From positions 3,127,501 through 3,191,500 of the forward strand of contig NZ_CP084752.1 of the NCBI RefSeq assembly GCF_020535545.1: a stretch of 64,000 nt of DNA, read 5' to 3'. Source of the DNA: Roseateles sp. XES5 (GTDB lineage Bacteria; Pseudomonadota; Alphaproteobacteria; Rhizobiales; Rhizobiaceae). The notes beneath the pieces were generated by a model that did not search any database, had not been told where the DNA came from, and worked only from the letters and a program-made list of their open reading frames with translations. Within the stretch, counting starts at the first letter, position 1. Each line of letters begins with the position of its first letter. Made by a program: the position numbers and the translations under genes. Positions 43,957 to 52,296 of this stretch are shown here, one piece after another.

Positions 43957-44691
43957 ATGACCCCCGCCACCAAAGATGAAATCCGCGACGCCTTCCGGCG
44001 TGGCATTGCCGTCGCGATCGCCGCGGCGCCTTTCGCCGTGCTGTTCGGCGCCGTCGCCGTCGACAACGGCCTGACCGTTGCCGAAGCGGCGCTGATGAGC
44101 GCGACGCTCTATGCCGGCGCGAGCCAGCTTGTCGGCGTCGAACTGTTCAATCACAACGTTGCGCCGTGGCTGGTGGTGTTGTCGATCTTCGCGGTCAACT
44201 TCCGCCACGTGCTCTATTCGGCGGCCATCGCACCGCACATCCGGCACCTTTCCTTCTGGGAAAAGGCGACCTCGCTGTTCCTGCTCACCGATCCGCAATT
44301 CGCGGAAACCGAACGGCGCGGCGACGCGGGCATCCGCATCACCTATATCTGGTCCATGGTGCTGGGGCTCAGCGTCTACGTGCCCTGGCTCTGCCTGACG
44401 ATCCTCGGCGGTTTCCTCGGCAACCTGATCGGCGATCCCAAGGCCATCGGCATCGACGTGCTGCTGCCGATCTATTTCATGGGGCTGGTGCTCGGCTTCC
44501 GCAGCCGGGCGAACTGGCTGCCGGTGGTCATCGCCTCGGCGGCGGGCTCGATCCTGGCGCTGCATTTCGTCGGCTCGCCCTGGCATGTCAGCCTCGGCGC
44601 CCTTGCCGGCATCCTCGTCGCCGCGCTCCTGCCGCTCGACGGCAAGGAAGAGGCCGCGCCCATCGGCGAGCCCGTGGAAGGGGAGGCATGA
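43957..44691 (+). CDS. azlC: AzlC-family branched-chain amino acid exporter, large subunit
   Basis: 244 aa from ATG 43957, preceded by GAGAGCAGA. Five to six membrane helices; family motifs AFRRGIAVAIAAAPFAVLFG, LMSATLYAGASQLVGVELF and INFRH-like VNFRHVLYSAAIAPHI. It pairs with the small AzlD protein to export branched-chain amino acids or analogues. An upstream in-frame ATG (43852) lies in the spacer and is not used. The stop overlaps azlD by ATGA. Confidence 0.88.
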   Translation: MTPATKDEIRDAFRRGIAVAIAAAPFAVLFGAVAVDNGLTVAEAALMSATLYAGASQLVGVELFNHNVAPWLVVLSIFAVNFRHVLYSAAIAPHIRHLSFWEKATSLFLLTDPQFAETERRGDAGIRITYIWSMVLGLSVYVPWLCLTILGGFLGNLIGDPKAIGIDVLLPIYFMGLVLGFRSRANWLPVVIASAAGSILALHFVGSPWHVSLGALAGILVAALLPLDGKEEAAPIGEPVEGEA

Positions 44692-45005
44692 CCATGGATA
44701 CGATGTTCCACGCCCAGACGCTGTTGATCATCGCCGCCGGCGCCATCGCGACCTATTTCACGCGGGTCGGCGGCTATATCTTCATCACGCGCATGAAACG
44801 CATTCCGCCGCGCGCCGAGGCGGCTCTCAACGCCGTTCCGGCCGCCGTGCTCACCACGCTGGTGGCACCGGCTGCCGTTACGGGCGGGTTCGACGTGAGT
44901 CTCACCATGGCGGTGGCTTTTCTCGTCGGCCTGCGCATCGCGCTCCTGCCGATGCTGGCCGTCGGCTGGATCGTCGTGATGATCCTGCGTCACGTCATCG
45001 GCTGA
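44688..45005 (+). CDS. azlD: AzlD-family small subunit of amino acid exporter
   Basis: 105 aa, four hydrophobic helices (TLLIIAAGAIATYFTRVGGY; AALNAVPAAVLTTLVAPAAV; TMAVAFLVGLRIALLPMLAV). Small size and ATGA overlap with azlC are diagnostic. Its 3' end overlaps that of the convergent aminopeptidase gene by 11 bp. Confidence 0.85.
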   Translation: MTMDTMFHAQTLLIIAAGAIATYFTRVGGYIFITRMKRIPPRAEAALNAVPAAVLTTLVAPAAVTGGFDVSLTMAVAFLVGLRIALLPMLAVGWIVVMILRHVIG

Positions 45006-46830
45006 TCGGGGCCGTTGCCTTTTCGAGCCAGGCCTTCGTCGCCTCATCCGACAGCAGCGGCAGCAGCTTGTCGCGCGTCTCGGCGTGATAGGCGTTGAGC
45101 CAGGCAAGTTCCTCGTCCGTCAAGAGGGCGTGCAGGACGAGCCGGCGGTCGATGGGGCAGAAGGTCAGCGTCTCGAAGCTCAGCACATCCATGTCGCCGC
45201 CCTCGACAGGCGCCGCCGGCAGCACGTGGACGAGGTTTTCGATGCGGATGCCGAAGCTGCCGGGACGGTAGTAGCCGGGCTCGTTCGACAGGATCATGCC
45301 GGCCAGCAGTTCCTGCGTGGACAGTCGTGAAATGCGCTGCGGCCCTTCATGCACCGAGAGATAGGAGCCGACGCCATGGCCGGTGCCGTGGGCGAAGTCG
45401 GCGCCTGCCTTCCACAGCGCGATACGGGCGAGCGGATCGAGGTCGCAGCCGCGCGTGCCCTTGGGGAAGCGCGCGAGGCTGATGGCGATCATGCCCTTCA
45501 GCACCAGCGTGAAGAACCGCTTCTGCTCTTCCGGCACCGCGCCGATGGCGACCGTGCGAGTGATGTCGGTCGTACCGTTGATATATTGCGCGCCGGAATC
45601 GATGAGGAACATCGTGCCGGGTTCGATGGCCGCATCCGACGCCGTCGTCACGCGGTAGTGCATGATGGCGGCATGGGCGCCGGCGCCGGCGATGGTGTCG
45701 AAGGAGACGTCCTTCAGCGGGTTCTGCTGATGCTCACCGACGCGGCGGCGCACCTCTTCCAGCTTCTTCGTGACGGATATTTCCGTTTCGGTGCCGGGCG
45801 TCGTGCCGCCCAGCCAGGCAAGGAACTCGACCATCGCCGCGCCATCCTGCAGATGGGCGCGGGCGGAGCCCTGAAGCTCGACGGCATTTTTGCAGGCGCG
45901 GGGCAGGCGGGCCGGATCGGCCGCCTCCACCAGCGTGCCGCCCCTGGTGCGCACGATCTCGGCGAGCGCGAAGGGTGCGTGGTCCGGGTCGATGAGGATG
46001 CGCTTGCCTTGCGCCGCGAGCGCCGCGACCGCGTCGTCGAACTGGGCGGGCGGCTGGAGGTCGGCAAGCTGGGTGAGGTAGGCTTCCGGCTCGATGCCGG
46101 TCTTGCGTTTGTCGAGGAAGAGCTGCGGGCGACCGCTGGCCGGGATGACGGCGCGGGCGAGCGGATGGGGCGTGTGTGGCACGTCGCTGCCGCGGATATT
46201 GAAGATCCAGGCGATGGAAGAGGGGTCGGTGACGACGAGAGCATCGGCACCGGCCTTCCCGGTCGCTTCGGCCATCGCGACCAGCTTGTCCCTCGCGAGT
46301 TCGCCGGCATGGTCGATGGCCTGGATGGTGACGCGGCCGAGCGGTTCGGCGGGGCGGCCGATCCAGGCCTTGTCGAGCGGGTTGTGCGGCAGGAAGACCA
46401 GCGTACCGCCGATGCCGGCCAGCGCCTTTTCCAGACGGCGGACGTCCGCACCGGTGTGCAGCCACGGGTCGATGCCGAGGCGGAAGCCCTTCGGCGCATG
46501 GTTCTGCAGCCAGAGATGCGGCGGCTCGCCGACGAGGTCGCCGCCCGTGAAGACGCCGCCGTCCACCTGTTCGGCGAGCTGCGTGACATAGCGGCCGTCG
46601 ACGAAGACGACGGCCTGGTTGCGCATGACGAGTGCGATACCGGCCGAGCCCGTGAAGCCCGTCAGCCAGGAAAGGCGCTCGGCCGATGCCGGCACATATT
46701 CGCCCTGGTATTCGTCGGCACGGGGCACGAGGAAGCCGTCGATGCCGAGCGCATCGAAGGATGCACGCAGGGCTTCCGCGCGTTCGCGGCCATATTGCGG
46801 CGTGGAGGTGACGTCGAAACTCTGGAACAT
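44995..46830 (-). CDS. Aminopeptidase P family protein (M24B)
   Basis: 611 aa, the long form with two creatinase-like N-terminal domains and a C-terminal pita-bread domain. Metal ligands are seen in FLIDSGAQYINGTTDITRTV (two Asp), GTGHGVGSYLSVHEGP (His) and LSNEPGYYRPGSFGIRIEN (two Glu). It cleaves the N-terminal residue before proline. There is no signal peptide, so it is cytosolic. Confidence 0.92.
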   Translation of the reverse strand: MFQSFDVTSTPQYGRERAEALRASFDALGIDGFLVPRADEYQGEYVPASAERLSWLTGFTGSAGIALVMRNQAVVFVDGRYVTQLAEQVDGGVFTGGDLVGEPPHLWLQNHAPKGFRLGIDPWLHTGADVRRLEKALAGIGGTLVFLPHNPLDKAWIGRPAEPLGRVTIQAIDHAGELARDKLVAMAEATGKAGADALVVTDPSSIAWIFNIRGSDVPHTPHPLARAVIPASGRPQLFLDKRKTGIEPEAYLTQLADLQPPAQFDDAVAALAAQGKRILIDPDHAPFALAEIVRTRGGTLVEAADPARLPRACKNAVELQGSARAHLQDGAAMVEFLAWLGGTTPGTETEISVTKKLEEVRRRVGEHQQNPLKDVSFDTIAGAGAHAAIMHYRVTTASDAAIEPGTMFLIDSGAQYINGTTDITRTVAIGAVPEEQKRFFTLVLKGMIAISLARFPKGTRGCDLDPLARIALWKAGADFAHGTGHGVGSYLSVHEGPQRISRLSTQELLAGMILSNEPGYYRPGSFGIRIENLVHVLPAAPVEGGDMDVLSFETLTFCPIDRRLVLHALLTDEELAWLNAYHAETRDKLLPLLSDEATKAWLEKATAPISR

Positions 46831-46890
46831 GGGGAGACTTCCGGTGAGGCTATGAATCGTGCCGGCAATCTAGCCCATCGCTTCCGCGCG

Positions 46891-47415
46891 TCAAAGACGG
46901 GAAAGGAAGCGCTCCAGCACGGCGTGGGTGAGGCGCTGGTTATTGCGGTACCAGTCGTCCCCGGTGAAGAAGACGGGTTCGCTTTCATCCCAGCCGCTCA
47001 TCGAAAAATCCGACTGGCGCGCGAAAAAGAGGGTGAACGCCCCTTCGCTCGTCCATTCCGCGATAGGCGCGCCGAAGGACGCGCCGCCATCGTGCACGTC
47101 GCAGAGCATGATGCCGGTTTTCGTGCGAATGAGGCCTTGGCCGCAGAAGTCCCGGTGATGGTCGTAGATCACGCCCCTGCCGGGGGCCTGGCGCATAAGG
47201 CCCAGCCAGAGGCGTCTGGCGAGCGGCGCGCCGAGGGGTTCGCGGTTGAGGGCATCGCGCAAAGCTTCGGCAACGCGGCGGTGCTCCTCCTGCGAACGGG
47301 CGGTGTCTTCGGCGTAAAGCGGGTTGCGGCGTGCTGCCCACATAACGCGGATCACGCTCGCCAGGACGAAAACGACGATCGCCAGGGCGAGCAGGGGAAT
47401 GACGGTCGCAGCCAT
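46891..47415 (-). CDS. Uncharacterised membrane-anchored protein
   Basis: 174 aa from ATG 47415; a TTG at 47442 would add nine residues and is less likely. N-terminal membrane helix (VIPLLALAIVVFVLASVIRV), a helical charged segment (ARSQEEHRRVAEALRDALNR), then a ~100-residue soluble domain rich in aromatics (GVIYDHHRDFCGQGLI; AFTLFFARQSDFSMSGWDES; NQRLTHAVLERFL). I do not recognise the family. The orientation matches the aminopeptidase gene downstream. Confidence 0.6.
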   Translation of the reverse strand: MAATVIPLLALAIVVFVLASVIRVMWAARRNPLYAEDTARSQEEHRRVAEALRDALNREPLGAPLARRLWLGLMRQAPGRGVIYDHHRDFCGQGLIRTKTGIMLCDVHDGGASFGAPIAEWTSEGAFTLFFARQSDFSMSGWDESEPVFFTGDDWYRNNQRLTHAVLERFLSRL

Positions 47416-47607
47416 GCCAGAGGATCCCGATTGGCCTTTCAAGAGGTATCATATTGGACTTATGCGCTGAGCGCATGGCACCCATGCCTAGAGAGGACTA
47501 TCCCGTTTTTTTGAATCGATTATAAGCGGCGCCAACGAAGCGAACTTAAAACGCGCTTCAAGCGAAACGAAGTGAAAGTTCCTCCAGTCCTTCGTATCGC
47601 AAACAGC

Positions 47608-47768
47608 TAGGTGTTCCGATCAGGCGTCTTGCCGGTCACTCCTCCTCCCTCCTCCGGGAAGGCGCTCGGAACACATAGGCCCGCTTGAGCGCTCCTCCTC
47701 CTCAAGCTCGCGGGCAGGTCGGTTCGCCGGCCCATAGGCGGTGCCTCTGGCACCGCCTTTTCTTTTTC
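47608..47768 (+). ncRNA. Candidate trans-acting sRNA with anti-Shine-Dalgarno loops
   Basis: Four consecutive hairpins are readable. (1) GTGTTCCGA/TCGGAACAC (47611-47674) with an inner stem and a loop containing CTCCTCCTCCCTCCT. (2) GCCCGC-TTGAG/CTCAA-..-GCGGGC (47679-47714) with loop GCTCCTCCTC. (3) GGTCGG-TTCG-CCGGCC (47717-47732), a UUCG tetraloop. (4) GGCGGTGCC-TCT-GGCACCGCC followed by TTTTCTTTTT, an intrinsic terminator. No protein is encoded. CU-rich loops complementary to ribosome binding sites are the hallmark of rhizobial sRNAs of the alpha-r14/NfeR1 kind, as I remember them. The 5' end is estimated. Confidence 0.6.
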
Positions 47769-47783
47769 CGTTTATCCCGCAAA

Positions 47784-47807
47784 CGAAAACGGGGCGCGAG
47801 CGCCCCG
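47784..47807 (-). terminator. Terminator of prmA
   Basis: On the minus strand CGGGGCGC-TCG-CGCCCCG forms a stable stem followed by TTTTCGTTT, just downstream of the prmA stop. Confidence 0.75.
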
Positions 47808-47818
47808 TCGACATGGCT

Positions 47819-48700
47819 TCAGCGGCGATTGTCGAGGTGGATGGTCACCCATCCCTCGCGCCAGATCGTCTTCACGTGACGCAGGCCCGCGCCGTTATAG
47901 GCGGCCAGCACCTTCCAGCGCTGCGAAGCGAGGATGCCGGAAAGGATGACGTCGCCATTCGGCGAAAGCTGCGCGGCAAGCTGCGGCGCCATGCGCATCA
48001 GCGGGCGGGCGAGGATGTTGGCGATGATGAGATCGAAGGGGCCGTGGCGGCCGAAGGCGGTAGAATGGAAACCGGCGGCGGTTTCCAGGGCGACGCCCGA
48101 GGCAATGCCGTTGAGGCGCACATTCTCGCGGGCGACGCGCGTGGCGATGGGGTCGATATCCGTTGCCAGCACCGCGACGGGGGCGAGCTTGCGAGCGGCG
48201 ATGGCGAGCACGCCGCTGCCGGTGCCGAGGTCGAGCACGCGCTTGACCCGGCGGGCGCGCATCACGTCGAAGATGACCTCGAGGCAGCCTGCCGTCGTAC
48301 CGTGATGGCCGGTGCCGAAGGCCTGGCCGGCATCGATCTCGATGGAGATCTCGCCAGGGCGGGCGGTGCCGCGGTCATGCGAACCATGCACGACGAAGCG
48401 GCCGGCGCGCACGGGCTTCAGCCCCTCCAGCGACTTGGCGATCCAGTCGATGTCAGGCAGTTCCTCGCGCTCGATCCGCGCCTTGGGAAAATCGGCGGCG
48501 AGGAGGGCGGCGAAACGTTCGTGGATCTCCGCCTCGTCCGGCCGGAACATGTAGACCGAGGCTTCCCAGATATCCTTCTTCTCGTCGATCTCCATGGTCG
48601 CGATGGCGTAGCCTTCTTCCTCGAAGGCGTCGGTCATCAGCGAGAGCGCGGCGTCCGCGCCCTTCTCGGTCGTGGTGATGTAGAGGCGGATTTCGCTCAC
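47819..48700 (-). CDS. prmA: Ribosomal protein L11 methyltransferase PrmA
   Basis: 293 aa. An N-terminal substrate-recognition domain (residues ~1-100) is followed by a SAM methyltransferase domain: VLDLGTGSGVLAIAARKLAP, AFGTGHHGTTAGCLEVI, ATDIDPIATRVARENVRLNG and the PrmA signature DLIIANILARPLMRMAPQLA. It trimethylates ribosomal protein L11. The gene is preceded by the SCO gene on the same strand, 21 bp apart. Confidence 0.94.
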   Translation of the reverse strand: MSEIRLYITTTEKGADAALSLMTDAFEEEGYAIATMEIDEKKDIWEASVYMFRPDEAEIHERFAALLAADFPKARIEREELPDIDWIAKSLEGLKPVRAGRFVVHGSHDRGTARPGEISIEIDAGQAFGTGHHGTTAGCLEVIFDVMRARRVKRVLDLGTGSGVLAIAARKLAPVAVLATDIDPIATRVARENVRLNGIASGVALETAAGFHSTAFGRHGPFDLIIANILARPLMRMAPQLAAQLSPNGDVILSGILASQRWKVLAAYNGAGLRHVKTIWREGWVTIHLDNRR

Positions 48701-48721
48701 GGCTCGGGGGTCCCTCTCGTT

Positions 48722-49357
48722 TTAGGACCGCCTATCATGTCCGGAAGCCGAGGGCAAAGGCGGATGCTTGCCCGTCATCAGGTTCTTCAGTTTCTGCTCC
48801 GCGACATCGGCATTTTCGCCATAGGCAATGGTTCCCTTGAAGCGGCCGTCCGCATCGAGCAGAAAGACGGAAGCCGTGTGGTCCATGGTGTAGTCGCCGT
48901 CGGGCTTGGCCTCGTCGAGCGGCACCTTGCGGTAATAGACACGGAAACCCTTGACCATCTCCAGCACCTTGTCCGCCGGGCCGGAAATGCCGGTAATGCG
49001 TTTGGAGACGTTCCCGACATATTGGCCGATAAGTTCGGGCGTGTCGCGCTCGGGATCGACCGTCACGAAATAGGCCTGCAGCCTGGAGCCGTAGGGGTCG
49101 ACCTTGGTGAGCCAGCCGTTGAGCTCGAACAGCGTCGTCGGGCAGACTTCCGGGCAATGGGTGAAGCCGAAGAAGAGGGCGGTCGGCTTGCCGGTGAAGG
49201 CCTTTTCGGTGATGGGTTTGCCATCCTGCGCCACCAGCGTGAAAGGCACGCCGAAAGGTTCGCTGGCGACTTCTTTGTTCTTAAGGAAGTATTCGTAGCC
49301 GAGCCAGGCTGAGACGGCGACAACAGCGAACCAGAGTAGGAAGCGGACGATCTTCAT
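48722..49357 (-). CDS. SCO1/SenC family copper chaperone
   Basis: 211 aa. An N-terminal membrane anchor (IVRFLLWFAVVAVSAWLGYE) is followed by a thioredoxin-like domain with the copper-binding CPEVCPTTLFELNGW and the downstream His in DYTMDHTASVFLLD. It is predicted to face the periplasm and help assemble the CuA centre of cytochrome oxidase. No cox genes are nearby. Confidence 0.9.
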   Translation of the reverse strand: MKIVRFLLWFAVVAVSAWLGYEYFLKNKEVASEPFGVPFTLVAQDGKPITEKAFTGKPTALFFGFTHCPEVCPTTLFELNGWLTKVDPYGSRLQAYFVTVDPERDTPELIGQYVGNVSKRITGISGPADKVLEMVKGFRVYYRKVPLDEAKPDGDYTMDHTASVFLLDADGRFKGTIAYGENADVAEQKLKNLMTGKHPPLPSASGHDRRS

Positions 49358-49483
49358 GGCGATCCTTCGATGCGGCTATGGCGGCGTGAGCCGGTCGCCG
49401 CTGTCATAGTCCCTCGCCGGAGACGGCGCAAACGCGCCAATTGCCGCAACGGCGGCAAAGAACAAACGCTCGCGCAATCGTGA

Positions 49484-49642
49484 TCAGAAGCACCAGGACA
49501 TGCCGGATTCGGCAAGGCTGAGGAAGATGGCCGTGCCATGCTCCAGCCAGCCGGCAAAGGCGGCGGTGGTGGCCATGATGCCGAGCCCCAGCACGATGAG
49601 CGCGACGGGCAGAACGGTATAGCGGCGGGCGGTCTTGTCCAT
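49484..49642 (-). CDS. Small hydrophobic protein, unknown
   Basis: 52 aa from ATG 49642: a short basic start (MDKTARRYTVLPVA) and one or two membrane helices (LIVLGLGIMATTAAFAGWLE; GTAIFLSLAESGMSW). The codon use looks coding, and the gene lies upstream of the SCO gene on the same strand. The ribosome site is weak and a longer frame (to 49726) exists. Possibly a conserved small membrane protein; no function can be given. Confidence 0.45.
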   Translation of the reverse strand: MDKTARRYTVLPVALIVLGLGIMATTAAFAGWLEHGTAIFLSLAESGMSWCF

Positions 49643-49908
49643 GGGCGAAGCATACCATGCTGCAGCGCGTGTTGAAACCGGCCCGACCTGCCGTAACGTC
49701 AGGCTTTTGCGTGCGCCGGAATGCATCGAATTTTGCTAAAATGCGGGTTTCTGCCGCTCTGCCTTAGCCTTTGTTTAATCTCTCTTTGCCACGCTCCAAA
49801 AACGCGCAACAGGCCCTGATGGCTTCGGGACATGACGTCCGCCGCGTGCCGGAGACGGCGCGCCGCGCAATTCAACAGTTCGTCCCTTGCGGGGAAGAGG
49901 TCTTGTCC

Positions 49909-50373
49909 ATGTCCAACGCCATCAAGCAGTCCGGCGCTTATCTCGAAATCGTTTCCTTCCATCTCGGCGAGCAGGAATTCTGCATCGACATCATGGCCAT
50001 CCGCGAAATCCGCGGCTGGGCGCCGGTGACGCCGATGCCGCACACGCCGCCCTATGTGCTCGGCCTCATCAACCTGCGCGGCGCGGTGATCCCGGTCATC
50101 GACATGGCGTGCCGCCTCGGCATGAAGATGACGGAGCCGTCCGAGCGTTCGGCGATCATCGTCACCGACATCGCCGGCAAGCTGGTGGGTCTCCTCGTCG
50201 AGCAGGTTTCCGACATGATGACCATCAAGAGCGAGGCCCTGCAGCCGGCGCCGGAAATCATTCCGGAAGCCCAGCGCGCCTTCTGCCGCGGCATCGTGGC
50301 GCTCGAAAAGTCGATGGTCTGCTTCCTCAACCTCGATACCGTGATCGCCGACGAGCTCGCCCAGGCGGCCTGA
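49909..50373 (+). CDS. cheW: Chemotaxis coupling protein CheW (orphan)
   Basis: 154 aa from ATG 49909, preceded by GGGGAAGAGG. CheW domain: EIVSFHLGEQEFCIDIMAI, REIRGWAPVTPMPHTPPYVL, GLINLRGAVIPVIDMACRLG, VGLLVEQVSDMM. It couples chemoreceptors to CheA. No cheA, cheY or receptor gene is adjacent, so it must work with components encoded elsewhere. Frame upstream to 49771 is not conserved in character and is excluded. Confidence 0.92.
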   Translation: MSNAIKQSGAYLEIVSFHLGEQEFCIDIMAIREIRGWAPVTPMPHTPPYVLGLINLRGAVIPVIDMACRLGMKMTEPSERSAIIVTDIAGKLVGLLVEQVSDMMTIKSEALQPAPEIIPEAQRAFCRGIVALEKSMVCFLNLDTVIADELAQAA

Positions 50374-50555
50374 TCGGGCCGACCCTTCGTCCTCCTCTTC
50401 AGCATCCGGCCGCTTTGCGGGCGGATGCTTTCGGCTGCCTTCCTATTGAATATTCCTAAATTAAAAACCTTGGTCTTGCCCCATTTGGGCAGGAACCAAA
50501 GGTAGGCGGTCCCGTTTTCTCCCTGCTTCCCATAACGAAACAGTGGAGAATTCCT

Positions 50556-50918
50556 ATGAAGAAGACCGTTACGATTGCCCTTGCTTCCCTTCTCGCCGTC
50601 TCGCCGGTTGCAGGCATTGCCTATGCGCAGGACACCACCACCGGCATGACCGCCGACACCATGGCGACGGGTTCCATCACTGCCGACCAGGTCAACGTCG
50701 TCACCATCGCGTCTCTCGAAGCCGATGAAAGCGGCCGTTCGGAAGGCGAGCGCCTGAGCCTGAAGGCGAAGGACCCGGCTGCGCTGGAGCAGACCCAGGC
50801 CGAACTCCAGTCCGATCCGGCCCTGGCGCAGATTCTCGCCTCGAAGAACGTCCAGCTCAACAACGTCGTCGAGATCAAGACGGCGGCTGATGGCGGCAAG
50901 GTCGTCTACGTCAAGTAA
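50556..50918 (+). CDS. Small exported protein of unknown function
   Basis: 120 aa. A clear signal peptide (MKKTVTIALASLLAVSPVAG, cleavage after AYA) leaves ~95 mature residues: a Thr-rich N terminus, then NVVTIASLEADESGRSEGE and a helical stretch DPAALEQTQAELQSDPALAQ, ending in KVVYVK. No cysteines, so not a lipoprotein. I do not recognise the family. The 182 bp upstream contain its promoter; a terminator follows immediately. Confidence 0.65.
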   Translation: MKKTVTIALASLLAVSPVAGIAYAQDTTTGMTADTMATGSITADQVNVVTIASLEADESGRSEGERLSLKAKDPAALEQTQAELQSDPALAQILASKNVQLNNVVEIKTAADGGKVVYVK

Positions 50919-50934
50919 GACAGCCCCATGCAAG

Positions 50935-50968
50935 GAAAAAGCCCCGGCCGGTCCGGGGCTTTTTTCAT
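50935..50968. terminator. Bidirectional terminator between small exported protein and creA
   Basis: AAAAAGCCCCGG pairs with CCGGGGCTTTTTT around CCGGT, with A-tract and T-tract on the two sides. It serves both the plus-strand small gene and the minus-strand creA run. Confidence 0.88.
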
Positions 50969-51468
50969 GGCTTGCCGCTCGTCCAGGTCACCGTCTGGCC
51001 ATAGAGCGGCACCGTGGAAATCGACATCTTCGCGGAGCCCTCGGTCAGTTCGCGCGAATGGGCGAGGTAGATCAGCGTGTCGTTCTTCTTGTCGTAGATG
51101 CGGGTGACGATCAGCGATTTCCAGACCAGAGACAGGCCCGACTTGAAGACCTCTTCGCCCTCGCGATCGAGTTCGATGTCGCCGATGGTGATCGGGCCGG
51201 TCTGCTGGCAGGAAATGGCATTGTTCGAGGGGTCCTCGAACCAGTTGCCCTTCTTCAGCCGGTCGATGACGGAACGGTCGAAATAGGTGACGTGACAGGT
51301 GACGCCGGCGACATCGGGGTCGGTCACGGCATCGATATAGATGTCGTTACCGATCCAGTCGACGCCCACCTTGCCGACCGTTTCGGCGGCAGCAGGCAGG
51401 GCGGCGCAGGCCATGAAGGCGGCGGCGGCGAACGGGCGCAGACGGGAGGCGGAAGGCGTGAGCGGCAT
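50965..51468 (-). CDS. creA: CreA family protein
   Basis: 167 aa from ATG 51468, with ribosome site AGGAGAC. Signal peptide (LRPFAAAAFMACAALPAAA), then the CreA domain: KVGVDWIGNDIYIDAVTDPD, VTCHVTYFDRSVIDRLKKGN, SLVWKSLIVTRIYDKKNDTL. Periplasmic, function unknown despite the historic name. It is the last gene of the minus-strand run nagK-gntR-SIS-nagA-dipeptidase-cutC-creA, before the terminator. Confidence 0.85.
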   Translation of the reverse strand: MPLTPSASRLRPFAAAAFMACAALPAAAETVGKVGVDWIGNDIYIDAVTDPDVAGVTCHVTYFDRSVIDRLKKGNWFEDPSNNAISCQQTGPITIGDIELDREGEEVFKSGLSLVWKSLIVTRIYDKKNDTLIYLAHSRELTEGSAKMSISTVPLYGQTVTWTSGKP

Positions 51469-51528
51469 GGCGTGTCTCCTTGTTCCGCTAACAGGTAAGG
51501 GCCTGCCCGCCGCTTGCAAGACGCCGCG

Positions 51529-52275
51529 TCAGGATTTTGCGGCGGCGATGATGGCGCGCACGGCCTCGCCGTCGGTCAGCGTCACCTCGTATTCGCGGTC
51601 TTTCTCCGTGCCGCCCATGCCGACATGCGGGTTGCGGAAGGCCATGCCGCTCGGCACGGTCCTCAGCGCCGCGAAGTGCATTTCGACAAGGCCCGCTTCG
51701 TCCCGGACCTTGCGGATGTTCCCGGCATCGAGCGCGCCGCAGCCCATGATGACGATGCGGCCGGCCGCCTGTTCGACGGCGCTCTTCAGGATGGCGATCC
51801 CCTCGACGGCGGTGTCGCGCTGACCGGAGGTCAGCACGCGGTCGACGCCGCAACGGATCAGCGCTTCCAGCGCCTCGTGCGCATCGGCCGTCATGTCGAA
51901 GGCGCGGTGGCAGGTGACGGACATCGGCCGGGCAGCCTCGACGAGCGCTTTGGTGCGGGCCTCGTCGATCCGGCCATCCGGCGTGAGGCAGCCGATGACG
52001 ACGCCGGCGACGCCCTCGCTGCGCAGCGCCGCGATATCCTCGACCATCGTCGCGAACTCGGTCTCGGAATAGAGGAAGTCGCCGCCGCGCGGGCGGATGA
52101 TGACGTGGACGGGAATGCGGGCGGCCTTCACGGCGGCGCGAATGGTGGCAAGGCTCGGCGTCAGGCCGCCCTCGACCAGGCTCGCGCAGAGCTCCACCCG
52201 GTCCGCTCCGGCCTCCTGGGCCGCGAGGAAACCGTCGATACCTTCGACGCAGAGTTCGATGAGGGGCTTGGTCAT
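51529..52275 (-). CDS. cutC: CutC family protein
   Basis: 248 aa TIM-barrel: LIELCVEGIDGFLAAQEAGA, RVELCASLVEGGLTPSLATI, VHVIIRPRGGDFLYSETEF, GVDRVLTSGQRDTAVEG, IMGCGALDAGNIRKVRDE. The family was named for copper homeostasis, but direct copper function is disputed. It starts 21 bp after the dipeptidase gene and is probably cotranscribed with the amino-sugar genes. Confidence 0.92.
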   Translation of the reverse strand: MTKPLIELCVEGIDGFLAAQEAGADRVELCASLVEGGLTPSLATIRAAVKAARIPVHVIIRPRGGDFLYSETEFATMVEDIAALRSEGVAGVVIGCLTPDGRIDEARTKALVEAARPMSVTCHRAFDMTADAHEALEALIRCGVDRVLTSGQRDTAVEGIAILKSAVEQAAGRIVIMGCGALDAGNIRKVRDEAGLVEMHFAALRTVPSGMAFRNPHVGMGGTEKDREYEVTLTDGEAVRAIIAAAKS

Positions 52276-52296
52276 GGCGTCCTTCCGAGGTGCATG

